Source: Microbacteriaceae bacterium VKM Ac-2854 (GTDB taxonomy: Bacteria; Actinomycetota; Actinomycetes; Actinomycetales; Microbacteriaceae). From it: a DNA stretch of 64,000 nt. A program made the position numbers and the translations under genes. Under the pieces are notes generated by a model, which saw only the letters and a list, made by a program, of their open reading frames with translations, was not told the origin of the DNA and ran no database searches. Every line of letters starts with the position of its first letter. Positions within the stretch are counted from its first letter, which is position 1. The stretch covers positions 310,001-374,000 of the forward strand of contig JABMLH010000003.1 in NCBI GenBank assembly GCA_013205085.1. The letters run 5' to 3'. Positions 1 through 8,498 of this stretch are shown here, piece after piece.

Positions 1-545
1 GCTGCACCGCGCTGTTCGGCTCCTTCAAGGTCTGGAACGTCGCCACCGTCGGCGGCAACATCGCCGCCTCGCTGCCGGCCGGACCGATGACCAGCCTCGC
101 CGCCGGTCTCGACGCGGAGGCCCTGATCTGGCGCGCCGACGGATCGGATGAGCGGATGCCCGTCGCCGAGCTGGTCACCGGCAACATGAAGAATCGACTC
201 GAGCACGGCGACGTGCTGCGCTCGATCGAGATCCCGCAGTCCTCGCTCGACGCCGAGACGTCGTACCGCAAGATCGCGCTGTCGCCGCTGGGCCGCTCCG
301 GCGCCGTTCTCATCGCGCGGCTGCACGCGGACGGCGCGTTCGTGCTTACCGTCTCGGCGGCGACGGTTCGCCCCGAGGTGCTGCGCTTCGCCTCCCTTCC
401 CACTGCCGAGGAACTCGCCGCGGCGATCGGCGCGATCGGCACGTGGTTCACGGATCCGCACGGCGCGGCCGATTGGCGCCGCGGCGTCGCCGGTGTGCTC
501 GGCGAAGAGATGCGCCGCGAACTGCTGGAACGGACGAACGCATGA
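1..545 (+). CDS. FAD-binding subunit of a molybdenum hydroxylase (YgfM/CoxM-like), 5' partial
   Basis: The frame is open from base 3 and has no start in the window, so the N-terminus lies to the left. The visible 180 residues begin inside the FAD-binding domain. The TVGGNIAASLPAGPM stretch is the flavin-binding loop of the molybdopterin dehydrogenase FAD-binding family, and the rest fits the C-terminal domain of these about 280-residue subunits. It would pass electrons from the 2Fe-2S clusters of the next gene to NAD+ or another acceptor. Its TGA overlaps the next ATG (ATGA), so the two are translationally coupled. The separate FAD subunit beside a fused 2Fe-2S/Mo subunit resembles E. coli ygfM-xdhD. 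Substrate is inferred from context (hypoxanthine/xanthine). Confidence 0.85.
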   Translation, partial: CTALFGSFKVWNVATVGGNIAASLPAGPMTSLAAGLDAEALIWRADGSDERMPVAELVTGNMKNRLEHGDVLRSIEIPQSSLDAETSYRKIALSPLGRSGAVLIARLHADGAFVLTVSAATVRPEVLRFASLPTAEELAAAIGAIGTWFTDPHGAADWRRGVAGVLGEEMRRELLERTNA

Positions 546-3340
546 GCATCTCGATCAACGGCACCCCCACCGAGGCGACCCCGCGCGCCGGCCAGGTGCT
601 GCGCACCTTCCTGCGCGATCAGGAGCACTTCGAGGTCAAGAAGGGCTGCGATTCCGGCGACTGCGGCGCCTGCTCCGTGCTGGTGGACGGCACTCCCGTG
701 CACTCCTGCATCTACCCCGCCTATCGCGCGGAGGGGAAGGACGTCACCACCGTCGCCGGGCTCGGCAGCGCCGACGCGCTCAGCCCGGTGCAGCAGTCCT
801 TCGTGGACGCGGGCGGGTTCCAGTGCGGCTTCTGCACCGCGGGCATGGTCGTCACGGCGACCGCGATCCAGGGCGCCGATCCGGCGGATCTGCCGCGCTT
901 GCTCAAGGGCAATCTGTGCCGCTGCACCGGCTACCGGGCGATCCAGGATGCCATCGACGGCGTCGCCAACATCGAGGGCGGCTGCGACCACGAGCACGAA
1001 CCGCGTTCGACGGGCATCATCAAGACGCGCCCGCGGACGGTCGAGGGTTCGAAGGTCGGCCGCTCGCTCGGCGCCCCCGCCGGCCGCCGGATCGTCAGCG
1101 GCAGCGAGCCGTACACGCTCGACGTCGCGGTGCCGGGGCTGCTGCACCTCAAGGTGCTGCAGAGCCCGCACGCGCACGCGCGCATCCTCTCGATGGACAC
1201 GTCAGCCGCCGAGCGACTGCCCGGCGTCGTCGCGGTACTGACCTCGGCCGATGTGCCCGACATCCTCTACTCCACCGCACGGCACGAGTCGCGTTTGGAC
1301 GACCCCGACGACACCCGGATGCTGGATACGGTGGTGCGCTTCCGCGGCCAGCGGGTGGCCGCCGTCGTCGCCGAGTCCGTCGGCGCCGCGGAGGCCGCCT
1401 GTCGCGCGATCGTGGTCGAGTACGAGGAGTTGCCCGCCGTCTTCGACCCGCGGGAGGCCCGAAAGCCCGGTGCCCCGCTGCTGCACGCCGACAAGGATCC
1501 GATCGCCTCACGGATCGCGCGCCCGGACAGCAACATCGTCGCCGAGTTGCACGGCGAGTTCGGCGATGTCGCCGCGGGGCTCGCGGCCGCGGACGTCGTG
1601 GTCGAGGGCAGCTGGCAGACCTCGCGGATCGCGCACACCCACCTCGAGACCCACGGCACCATCGGGTGGCTGGAGGGCGACAAGCTCGTGCTGCGCACCT
1701 CCTCGCAAGTTCCGTTCCTGGTGCGCGACGAGATCGCCCGGCTGTTCGAGCGCGATCCGGCGAGTGTGCGGGTGTTCACCACCCGCGTCGGCGGCGGCTT
1801 CGGCGGCAAGCAGGAGATCCTCACCGAAGACCTGGTCTCCCTCGCGGTGCTGAAGACCGGGCGGCCGGTGCAGTACGAGTTCACGCGCACCGACGAGTTC
1901 ACCCTCTCGCCGTGCCGGCACCCGATGACGGTCGACGTGACCCTCGGCGCGACCGCCGATGGAAAACTCACGGCGATGGCGATCGACGTGCTCTCGGACA
2001 CCGGCGCCTACGGCAACCACGGCCCGGGCGTGATGTTCCACGGCACCTCCGAGTCGGTCGCGGCGTACAACGCACCGGCCAAGCGGGTGGATGCGCAGTG
2101 CGTCTACACGAACAATCTGCCCTCCGGTGCCTTCCGCGGCTACGGCCTCGGCCAGGTGATCTTCGGCATCGAGTCGGCGATGGACGAGCTCGCGATCAAG
2201 CTCGGCATCGACCCGTTCGAGCTGCGCCGGATCAACATGGTGCGGCCCGGCGATCCGCTGGTGGTCACGCACGTCGAAGGCGATGACCTGATCTACGGCT
2301 CCTACGGCCTCGATCAGTGCCTCGACCTCACCGAGCAGGCGCTCGCCCGCGGCAACGGCGAGACCGCGCCGAGCGGCGCGCAGTGGCGCACCGGCGAGGG
2401 CATGGCGCTCGCGATGATCGCGACCATTCCGCCGCGCGGCCACTTCGCCGAGGCGACCGTCTCGGTCGACGCCGACGGCGTCTTCACGATCGGCGTCGGC
2501 ACCGCGGAGTTCGGCAACGGCACGACCACGGTGCACACCCAGCTCGTCGCGAGCGTGATGAACGCCTCCGCCGATCGCATCCGCATCCGGCAGTCGGACA
2601 CGGATGCGGCGCGCTACGACACCGGGGCCTTCGGCAGCGCGGGCACCGTGGTGGCCGGTAAGGCGGTCTACTCGGCGGCGACCGTGCTGCTGGCCGATCT
2701 GCGGTCTCTGGCGAAGCGATTGACGGGCCTGGACGACTTCACGATCGACGACGCCGGGCTGCTTTCGGGCGACGTGCGGGTGACCTTCGCCGAGCTGGCG
2801 GCCGCGGCGGGTGGGCCCGTCACCGCGACGAACAACCAAGACGGCGGCACCCGCTCGCTGGCGTTCAACGTGCACGGCTTCCGCGTCGCCGTCAACACGC
2901 AGACCGGCGAGGTCCGCATCCTGCAGTCGGTGCAGGCAGCGGATGCGGGCTTCGTCATCAACCCCGAGCAGTGCCGCGGCCAGGTGGAGGGCGGCGTGGC
3001 ACAGGCGATCGGCACCTCGATGTTCGAGGAGGTGATCCTCGACGGCGCCGGAACGGTGACCACCTCGATCCTGCGCAACTACCACATCCCGCAGATCGCC
3101 GACCTGCCCGTGACCGAGGTGTACTTCGCCGACACCGCCGATGACCTCGGGCCGTTCGGTGCCAAGTCGATGAGCGAATCGCCGTACAACCCGGTCGCGC
3201 CGGCGCTGGCGAACGCGGTGCGCAACGCGATCGGCGAGCGGCCGTACGAGCTGCCGGTCTCGCGGGATCGGGTCTGGCGGATGCTGCAGCGGGGAGCGCC
3301 CGCGGTCTCCGAAGTGGCCACCGACGCTCCGCAGGGCTGA
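542..3340 (+). CDS. Molybdenum hydroxylase, fused 2Fe-2S and molybdopterin subunits (XdhD-like purine oxidase)
   Basis: Predicted 932 residues, starting at the ATG that overlaps the previous stop. Residues 1-75 are a plant-type ferredoxin domain with C36, C41, C44 and C56. A second helical 2Fe-2S domain has C95-x2-C98 and C126-x-C128. The rest is the aldehyde oxidase/xanthine dehydrogenase molybdopterin part, with the GGGFGGKQE loop and a C-terminal SMSESPYNP segment. The glutamate there (about E879) aligns with the catalytic base that family members carry in a GxGEP motif, so the flanking residues are atypical. The fused architecture is that of E. coli XdhD rather than the three-subunit XdhABC. 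Within this cluster it most likely hydroxylates hypoxanthine/xanthine to urate, but the odd active-site loop leaves the exact substrate open. Confidence 0.88.
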   Translation: MSISINGTPTEATPRAGQVLRTFLRDQEHFEVKKGCDSGDCGACSVLVDGTPVHSCIYPAYRAEGKDVTTVAGLGSADALSPVQQSFVDAGGFQCGFCTAGMVVTATAIQGADPADLPRLLKGNLCRCTGYRAIQDAIDGVANIEGGCDHEHEPRSTGIIKTRPRTVEGSKVGRSLGAPAGRRIVSGSEPYTLDVAVPGLLHLKVLQSPHAHARILSMDTSAAERLPGVVAVLTSADVPDILYSTARHESRLDDPDDTRMLDTVVRFRGQRVAAVVAESVGAAEAACRAIVVEYEELPAVFDPREARKPGAPLLHADKDPIASRIARPDSNIVAELHGEFGDVAAGLAAADVVVEGSWQTSRIAHTHLETHGTIGWLEGDKLVLRTSSQVPFLVRDEIARLFERDPASVRVFTTRVGGGFGGKQEILTEDLVSLAVLKTGRPVQYEFTRTDEFTLSPCRHPMTVDVTLGATADGKLTAMAIDVLSDTGAYGNHGPGVMFHGTSESVAAYNAPAKRVDAQCVYTNNLPSGAFRGYGLGQVIFGIESAMDELAIKLGIDPFELRRINMVRPGDPLVVTHVEGDDLIYGSYGLDQCLDLTEQALARGNGETAPSGAQWRTGEGMALAMIATIPPRGHFAEATVSVDADGVFTIGVGTAEFGNGTTTVHTQLVASVMNASADRIRIRQSDTDAARYDTGAFGSAGTVVAGKAVYSAATVLLADLRSLAKRLTGLDDFTIDDAGLLSGDVRVTFAELAAAAGGPVTATNNQDGGTRSLAFNVHGFRVAVNTQTGEVRILQSVQAADAGFVINPEQCRGQVEGGVAQAIGTSMFEEVILDGAGTVTTSILRNYHIPQIADLPVTEVYFADTADDLGPFGAKSMSESPYNPVAPALANAVRNAIGERPYELPVSRDRVWRMLQRGAPAVSEVATDAPQG

Positions 3341-3381
3341 GCGGATGACGGTTCGACTCCTCTGCGCGGTAGCGTGACGGC

Positions 3382-3855
3382 ATGCAACCCAGCGGCACAC
3401 TAGAACGCGTCTCGGACGACGCCGTCGACCTGATCCTCGTCCGGCGTTTCGACGCACCGATCGAGGACGTCTGGGCGAGTATCACCGACCCCGCCCGGAC
3501 CGCGCTGTGGTTCGGACCCTGGCGCGGCGAACGACCCGAGATCGAGGTGCAGATGGTGTTCGAGGAGGGGCAGCCCTGGTTCGGCGCGACCGTGTCCGCC
3601 TGCGAGGCGCCGCGGCTGCTGCGCTTGACCGGCGGCATGGACCTCGAGCTGCGGCTGGAGGGGAACACCACACTCACGTTCGTGCACCGCCTGGGTTCGG
3701 CGGCGGATGCGGAATCCTACGGACCGGGCTGGGAGTACTACCTCGACCAGCTCGTCGCGTCGCGCACTGGCGCCCCGCTGCCCGCCTTCGCCGACTACGA
3801 CCCCGCCCAGCGGGCCTACTACCGCGGGCTAGCCGAACGCCCGACTGGCCGCTGA
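3382..3855 (+). CDS. SRPBCC (AHSA1/START-like) ligand-binding domain protein
   Basis: A 157-residue single-domain protein. The opening LILVRRFDAPIEDVWASITDP and the following LWFGPWRGE are typical of the Activator of Hsp90 ATPase homologue/SRPBCC family, which forms a deep hydrophobic ligand pocket. No catalytic residues can be assigned. A -10 box TAGCGT at 3370-3375 lies exactly 6 nt before the ATG, so the mRNA is probably leaderless. It follows the Mo enzyme by 41 nt but has its own promoter. Its role is unknown, and nothing ties it to purine metabolism beyond position. Confidence 0.75.
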   Translation: MQPSGTLERVSDDAVDLILVRRFDAPIEDVWASITDPARTALWFGPWRGERPEIEVQMVFEEGQPWFGATVSACEAPRLLRLTGGMDLELRLEGNTTLTFVHRLGSAADAESYGPGWEYYLDQLVASRTGAPLPAFADYDPAQRAYYRGLAERPTGR

Positions 3856-4012
3856 TCGACCCTGCCGAGATTACAACCGCGACGCACGGATGGTTTCAGC
3901 AAGCTCAACCAGCAAGAGGCGCGCCCGCCCAGACCACAACTCACCCGCTGATTGAGCCTGCCGAAATCACAAGCCAGATGGACGAGGTGGTTTCGGCAAG
4001 CTCAACCAGCGC
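3851..4012. repeat. Two tandem inverted pairs of a GGTTTCGGCAAGCTCAACCAGC element
   Basis: Four copies of one element fall between convergent genes. Forward-type copies (GCTGATTGAGCCTGCCGAAAT-like) lie at 3851-3875 (diverged) and 3947-3971. Reverse-type copies (GGTTTCRGCAAGCTCAACCAGC) lie at 3891-3913 and 3988-4012. Each forward/reverse pair can fold into a hairpin. Further copies occur at 6912-6938 and 55100-55124, so this is a dispersed REP-like family. Confidence 0.8.
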
Positions 4013-4061
4013 GATGCAAGCCGCCAGGGGCTTCGCAGCGACGGGTGAGCGAGGGAGCGAA

Positions 4062-4604
4062 TCAGCCGGCCGTGATCCGCGCTACCGCGTCGCGCGTCAG
4101 TTCGCGCTCGTGCGGTTCGGTGTCCAGCGCCCGATGCAGCGACAGCCCCTCGATCAGCGCATCGAGCTGGCGGGCCGTCTCCGGGGCGAAGTGCCGCTCC
4201 AGCTCGACCCGGCTGCGACGCATCCACTCGTGGGTGATCGCCCGGAACTCGGCCTCGCGCGCCGCGAGCGTGTACAGCTCGTAGGTGAGCACCTGGTCGC
4301 GGGTCGCCTGTGCGCCGGTGAGCTCGTCGTGCACCAGAGCGACCACCGCCTCCCGCGCCTCCTCGACCGTCCGCGCCTCCCCCAATCGCCGCTCGAAGCG
4401 CACGATGATCGTCTCGGCGAAACGCTGGAACGCCTCCCGCAGCAGCTCGTGCATGCCGTCGAAGTGGTACGTCATCGACCCCAGCGGCACATCGGCCCGC
4501 GCCGCGATCTTGCGGTGCGAGACCCCAGCGACGCCCGACTCCGCGATCAGCTCGATCGTCACGTCGATCAGCCGGCTGCGACGCTCCGGATCCGCGCGGC
4601 GCAT
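4062..4604 (-). CDS. TetR family transcriptional regulator
   Basis: 180 residues from the ATG at 4604. The N-terminal helix-turn-helix (RLIDVTIELIAESGVAGVSH, then KIAARADVPLGSMTYHFDG) is a clear TetR DNA-binding domain, and the C-terminal half is an effector domain. The start overlaps the stop of the acetyltransferase gene (TGATG), so the two are co-transcribed from 5194 and probably coupled. The longer open frame to 4748 is only the antisense of the acetyltransferase. The likely target is the palindrome at 5210-5223, which would regulate both this operon and the divergent MFS gene. The inducer is unknown. Confidence 0.88.
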   Translation of the reverse strand: MRRADPERRSRLIDVTIELIAESGVAGVSHRKIAARADVPLGSMTYHFDGMHELLREAFQRFAETIIVRFERRLGEARTVEEAREAVVALVHDELTGAQATRDQVLTYELYTLAAREAEFRAITHEWMRRSRVELERHFAPETARQLDALIEGLSLHRALDTEPHERELTRDAVARITAG

Positions 4605-5194
4605 CAGATCTGCTTCACCACCCGGGCCGGATTCCCCACGGCGACCGAATTGGCCGGCACATCCTTCGTGACCACGGCCCCCGCGCCGATCACGCTGTTC
4701 TCGCCGATCGTCACGCCCGGCAGCACGATCGCCCCGCCGCCCAACCACACGTTGTCGCCGATCGTGATCGGCTTGGCCGCCTCCAGCTTGTCCCGACGCG
4801 GCTCCGGCTCGACGGGATGCGTCGGCGTCAGCAGCTGCACGTTCGGCCCGATCTGGCAGTCGGCCCCGATCACGATCGGCGCCACGTCGAGCGCGGTCAG
4901 GCCGTAGTTGATGAACGTGCGCGGGCCGATCGTGATGAACGAGCCGTAGTCGACGTAGACCGGCGGGCGCACGTGCGCCGACGCATCCATGCTGCCGAAC
5001 AGCTCCCGGGCGACCTCCTGCGCCGCGTCCACATCTTCGCCGAAAGCCGCGAGGAAGCGTGCCGACAGGGTGATCGCGCGCTGCTGCTGCGCCGCGATGT
5101 CGGGATCGTCGGAGATGTAGAGGTCGCCGGCGAGCATCCGTTCGTGGTTCGTTCGGGGATCGTTCTCGAAGTAGTTCTTCTCGGGGTGCGTCAT
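4604..5194 (-). CDS. Maltose/galactoside O-acetyltransferase-like hexapeptide-repeat enzyme
   Basis: 196 residues from the ATG at 5194. The N-terminal KNYFENDPRTNHERMLAGDLY segment is the maltose acetyltransferase (Mac) domain. It is followed by left-handed beta-helix hexapeptide repeats (VIGADCQIGPNV, ITIGDNVWLGGGAIVLPGVT, IGAGAVVTKDVPA) and a PARVVKQI tail. The catalytic histidine sits in LLTPTHPVEPEPR. The family transfers acetyl from acetyl-CoA to sugar hydroxyls. It is first in a two-gene operon with the TetR gene and divergent from an MFS exporter, which suggests a sugar-derivative or drug detoxification unit. Confidence 0.88.
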   Translation of the reverse strand: MTHPEKNYFENDPRTNHERMLAGDLYISDDPDIAAQQQRAITLSARFLAAFGEDVDAAQEVARELFGSMDASAHVRPPVYVDYGSFITIGPRTFINYGLTALDVAPIVIGADCQIGPNVQLLTPTHPVEPEPRRDKLEAAKPITIGDNVWLGGGAIVLPGVTIGENSVIGAGAVVTKDVPANSVAVGNPARVVKQI

Positions 5195-5201
5195 GGCGGC
5201 C

Positions 5202-5223
5202 ACTCTATATGTACGCTCGTACA
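5202..5223. promoter_or_regulatory. Divergent promoter with TetR-type operator
   Basis: The 31 bp between two start codons contains TGTACG-CT-CGTACA (5210-5223), 6-bp perfect arms around 2 bp. On the minus strand TAGAGT (5207-5202) lies 7 nt before the acetyltransferase ATG. On the plus strand TACGCT (5212-5217) lies 7 nt before the MFS ATG. Both genes therefore look leaderless, and a dimer bound to the palindrome would block both -10 regions. Assignment to the adjacent TetR protein is inference. Confidence 0.65.
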
Positions 5224-5224
5224 C

Positions 5225-6418
5225 ATGCCACTCACTCCGGAGCTCGCTCGTCGCCGCCTCGCCACCTTTGTTTTTATGTTCGTCATCGGCGTCGGCTTCG
5301 CCTCGTTCGTGGTGCGCACCCCGGCGATCCGCGATCTGCTGTCCGCCTCCACCGCCGAGATGGGGATCGTGCTCTTCGGCGTCTCGATCGGCTCGATCAC
5401 CGGCGTGCTGAGTTCGGCGGCCGTCGTCCGACGCTTCGGGGCGCGCCGCGCGATCATGTCCGGAGCCGCATCGTTCGTGATCGGACTCACGCTGATGGCG
5501 GTCTCCGCGGGTCTGGGATCCGCGCCCGGAGTCTTCGTCGGCCTCGCCTTCGTCGGCTTCGGTTTCGGGCACGCCGAGATCGCGATCAACATCGAGGGCG
5601 CCGCGATCGAGACCCTGTCGGGGCGCTCGATCCTGCCGATGCTGCACGGCTGCTTCAGCCTCGGCACCGTGGTCGGCGCGCTGATCGGCATCGGGATGAC
5701 CGCGGCCGCCTTTCCCGTCGACTGGCACATCGGCATCGTCGCCCTCGCCGGGGCCGGCGCATTGCTCTGGGCCGTGCCGGTGCTGCCGGCCGATACCGGT
5801 CGCGCCTCCGGCGCCGTCGCGACTCCCGGCTGGCGCGCGCAACTGGCCGTCTGGAAGCAGAACCGGATCGTTCTGCTCGGCGTGATCGTGCTCGCCCTCG
5901 CACTCGCCGAAGGGTCGGCCAACGACTGGCTGCCCCTGCTGATGGTCGACGGTCACGGGGCAACGGCGACGATCGGCTCGGTCGTCTTCACGGGATTCGC
6001 CCTGGCCATGACCATCGGCCGCTTCGCCGGCGAGCCGCTGCTCAAGCGCTTCGGCAACGCGAACGTGCTGCGCGTCTCCGCGATCGTCTCGGCGATCGGC
6101 ATCGCGCTGGTGATCTTCGCGGACAACCTCGTGGTCGCGAGCGTCGCCGTCGGGCTCTGGGGCTTGGGGGCCGCGCTGGGCTTCCCGGTCACCCTGTCGG
6201 CCGCAGCCGACAGCGACGACCCGACCACCACCGTCGGTGCGGTGGCGACGGCGGGCTACGTCGCCTTCCTGGTCGGCCCGCCGCTGCTGGGCTTCCTCGG
6301 CGAGCACTTCGGCCTGCGCGGAGCGATGATCGTGGTGCTGGTCGTTGTGGCGGGAGCCTCGTTGCTGACTTCGGCAGCTCGACCCCGGGCGCGGGTGTCG
6401 ATCGACACGGAGGCTTGA
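5225..6418 (+). CDS. Major facilitator superfamily transporter
   Basis: 397 residues with about 12 hydrophobic segments. The first helix follows MPLTPELARRRLATFVF, and an RRFGARRAIMSGAA loop lies between helices 2 and 3 as in MFS proteins. The N-terminal SGxxxGSITGVLSS-type region and the overall pattern match FucP/YbjJ-like MFS members of about 400 residues. It would sit in the cytoplasmic membrane. The start chosen directly follows the operator and -10 region, so the transcript is probably leaderless. Control by the TetR product of this divergon is likely. The substrate is not evident. Confidence 0.85.
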   Translation: MPLTPELARRRLATFVFMFVIGVGFASFVVRTPAIRDLLSASTAEMGIVLFGVSIGSITGVLSSAAVVRRFGARRAIMSGAASFVIGLTLMAVSAGLGSAPGVFVGLAFVGFGFGHAEIAINIEGAAIETLSGRSILPMLHGCFSLGTVVGALIGIGMTAAAFPVDWHIGIVALAGAGALLWAVPVLPADTGRASGAVATPGWRAQLAVWKQNRIVLLGVIVLALALAEGSANDWLPLLMVDGHGATATIGSVVFTGFALAMTIGRFAGEPLLKRFGNANVLRVSAIVSAIGIALVIFADNLVVASVAVGLWGLGAALGFPVTLSAAADSDDPTTTVGAVATAGYVAFLVGPPLLGFLGEHFGLRGAMIVVLVVVAGASLLTSAARPRARVSIDTEA

Positions 6419-6449
6419 CCGCGGGCGGCGACGCGCGCAGAGTGGCGAG

Positions 6450-6887
6450 ATGGTCGCCTTCGCGCAAGTGAATGTCATCGTCGCCGACATGTCGGCCACG
6501 CTCGCCTTCTACCGACGGCTCGGTCTGACGGTCGAGCTCCCGATGCCCTCGCACGCCTCGGCCGTCACAGCCGACGGTGTGCGCCTCGAGTTCGACACCG
6601 TGGAGTCGGAGGCGACGTGGAGCGCCGCGGCGATCGCGCCCGCGGCGGGCGGCACCGTGCTCGGCTTCGCGCTCGATGATCGAGCAGCGGTCGATGCGGC
6701 GTTCGCCGATCTCGTGGCCGAGGGCGCCCGAGCGCTCACGGTGCCGTACGACGCCTTCTGGGGATCGCGTTACGCGATCGTGGCCGACCCGGACGGCAAC
6801 CCGGTCGCGCTGATGAGCCCCGCGGATCCGACGTTCGAGAACTGGCCGCCGCAGGTTCCGCCCATGGTGCGCACGCCGGACGAGTAG
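6450..6887 (+). CDS. VOC (glyoxalase/bleomycin-resistance) family protein
   Basis: 145 residues forming one vicinal oxygen chelate domain: a first beta-alpha-beta unit (AQVNVIVADMSATLAFYRRL) and a second ending in YAIVADPDGNPVALMSP, the usual closing motif. The conserved metal glutamate position near YAIVADPDGN is not obvious, so it may be a binding protein rather than an enzyme. A CAGAGT box at 6438-6443 is 6 nt from the ATG, again suggesting a leaderless transcript. Its function is unknown. Confidence 0.8.
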   Translation: MVAFAQVNVIVADMSATLAFYRRLGLTVELPMPSHASAVTADGVRLEFDTVESEATWSAAAIAPAAGGTVLGFALDDRAAVDAAFADLVAEGARALTVPYDAFWGSRYAIVADPDGNPVALMSPADPTFENWPPQVPPMVRTPDE

Positions 6888-6895
6888 GACGATGG

Positions 6896-6938
6896 CGCTG
6901 GTTGACGTTCGTGATGGTTTCGGCAGGCTCAACCAGCG
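6896..6938. terminator. Hairpin between convergent genes containing a REP-like element
   Basis: CGCTGGTTGA (6896-6905) pairs with TCAACCAGCG (6929-6938) around a 23-nt loop that carries TGGTTTCGGCAGGC. It lies between the convergent VOC and 8-oxoguanine deaminase genes and could stop transcription from both sides. There is no U-tract. Confidence 0.55.
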
Positions 6939-6947
6939 TGGTCGACG

Positions 6948-8339
6948 TTAGAGCCGGGCCTTCAGCTCGTCGCTCGCCTGCGCGACGGCGGCGGCGATCG
7001 TGCGCTCGTCCGCGTGCGTGAGCCGACTGTCCTGCACAACGGGCGCGCCGTTGACCAGCAGCAGAGTCAGCGGCGGCATGGCGCCCAGGCTCAGCGCGGC
7101 GACCGGATCCGCGATGCCTGCATGCTCGACGGTGTCGACCCGCCACAGCGCCAGGTCGGCGAGCTTGCCCACCTCGATCGAGCCGATCTCGTGCTGACGC
7201 CCGAGCACCCGCGCCCCGCCCATCGTCGCGACGTAGAGCCCCTGGCGCCCCGACATCTTGTCGGCGCCCGCGCGGAGACGATTCATCAGCACGGACTCAC
7301 GGATCTCGATGCCGAGCTGCCCCGACTCGTTCGACGCCGCGCCGTCCACGCCGAGACCGACCGGCGCCCCTGCCGCCAGCAACTGCGGCACCGGCGCGAT
7401 CCCGGACGCGAGCCGCGCGTTGGACGACGGGCAGTGCGCGACTCCCGTACCCGTCGCCGCGAACTTGCGGATCGCGTCGTCGTCGAGGTGCACGCAGTGC
7501 GCCATCCACACGTCGTCGCCGAGCCAGCCGAGCGTCTCGAGGTAGTCGGTCGGCGACATCCCGAACTTCTCCCTGGTGTACGCGTCCTCCTCCTTCGTCT
7601 CGGAACCGTGGGTGTGCAGCCGGACGCCGAGGTCGCGGGCGAGCACGGCCGATTCCTTCAACAGATCGGCCGTCACGGAGAACGGCGAGCAGGGCGCGAT
7701 CGCGACCTTGACCATCGCGCCCCACGAGGAGTCGTGATACCTCTGCACCGCCTCACCGCTCGCCTGCAGCGCGGCCGCCGTGGTCTCGACCGCGAAGTCC
7801 GGCGGCAGGCCGCCCTGGCTGGCACCCAGGTCCATCGATCCGCGCGTCGCGTGCAGGCGCAGCCCCAGCTCGCTCGCGGACTGCACGATGCCGCCGACGA
7901 TGTCGCCGGAGTTCTGCGGGAAAACGTAGTGGTGATCGCCGACCGTTGTGCAGCCGGAGCGTGCGAGCACGGCCATCGCGCCCAGGCTCGCGGTCTGCGT
8001 GAGCTCGGCGTCGATCCGCGACCAGGCCGGGTAGAGCGCGGTGAGCCAGTCGAACAGGATCGCGTCCTGCGCCCATCCGCGGGTGAGCCACTGGTAGAGG
8101 TGATGGTGGGTGTTGATCAGGCCTGGCGTGAGCAGATGCCCGCGGCCGTCGACGGTGCTGACCTCGATGCCCGCGGCGGCACCGTCGGGCGTGAGCCCGT
8201 CTCTCGCCCAACTCGGCGGGGCCCCGTTGCCGATGGCCACGATCACCGCGTCATCAACGACGACGAAGCCGTCCGGATGCTCGGTGCCGGCAGCGTCGAC
8301 GGTCGCGACGTGCGCTCCCGTGATGATGGTGCGCTTCAT
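6948..8339 (-). CDS. 8-oxoguanine deaminase-like amidohydrolase (SsnA/AtzF-superfamily type)
   Basis: 463 residues. The amidohydrolase metal site is intact: NTHHHLYQWLTRGW near residue 70, RLHTHGSETKEE, WMAHCVHL, HCPSSNARLASG and GLGVDGAASNES. The N-terminal and C-terminal beta-sandwich segments (ITGAHVATVD; GSIEVGKLADLALW) are also present. The HHHLYQWLTRG and VDGAASNES signatures match characterised 8-oxoguanine deaminases, which convert 8-oxoguanine to urate and ammonia, feeding the uricase pathway nearby. An AAGGAG site precedes the ATG, and a GlnR-like box lies 42 nt upstream. The alternative is another hydroxydechloroatrazine-type deaminase, but the purine setting supports the call. Confidence 0.85.
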   Translation of the reverse strand: MKRTIITGAHVATVDAAGTEHPDGFVVVDDAVIVAIGNGAPPSWARDGLTPDGAAAGIEVSTVDGRGHLLTPGLINTHHHLYQWLTRGWAQDAILFDWLTALYPAWSRIDAELTQTASLGAMAVLARSGCTTVGDHHYVFPQNSGDIVGGIVQSASELGLRLHATRGSMDLGASQGGLPPDFAVETTAAALQASGEAVQRYHDSSWGAMVKVAIAPCSPFSVTADLLKESAVLARDLGVRLHTHGSETKEEDAYTREKFGMSPTDYLETLGWLGDDVWMAHCVHLDDDAIRKFAATGTGVAHCPSSNARLASGIAPVPQLLAAGAPVGLGVDGAASNESGQLGIEIRESVLMNRLRAGADKMSGRQGLYVATMGGARVLGRQHEIGSIEVGKLADLALWRVDTVEHAGIADPVAALSLGAMPPLTLLLVNGAPVVQDSRLTHADERTIAAAVAQASDELKARL

Positions 8340-8380
8340 GGCGGGCTCCTTCGGTCGTCAGCCGAGCATGCCAGAACGGT

Positions 8381-8396
8381 GTTTCGGGAGGGTTAC
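8381..8396. promoter_or_regulatory. GlnR-like box upstream of 8-oxoguanine deaminase
   Basis: GTTTC-GGGAGG-GTTAC fits the actinobacterial GlnR half-site pattern (GAAAC and GTNAC spaced by 6). It lies upstream of the minus-strand gene starting at 8339. Seen in sequence; the GlnR assignment is inferred. Confidence 0.5.
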
Positions 8397-8498
8397 CCGA
8401 GGATGGTCGGATTCGCCGGATCGCGCTGATCGAGTCCGTCGGATCCACGCCTGTGGATAACTTCTGCGCCGAAGTCGACGATTCCTTAGGGTGGCCGG

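Noticed and set aside
1508-3457. Long minus-strand open frame of 649 codons
   Set aside because: Lies antisense to the molybdenum hydroxylase; composition-driven shadow of GC-rich codons with no motifs.
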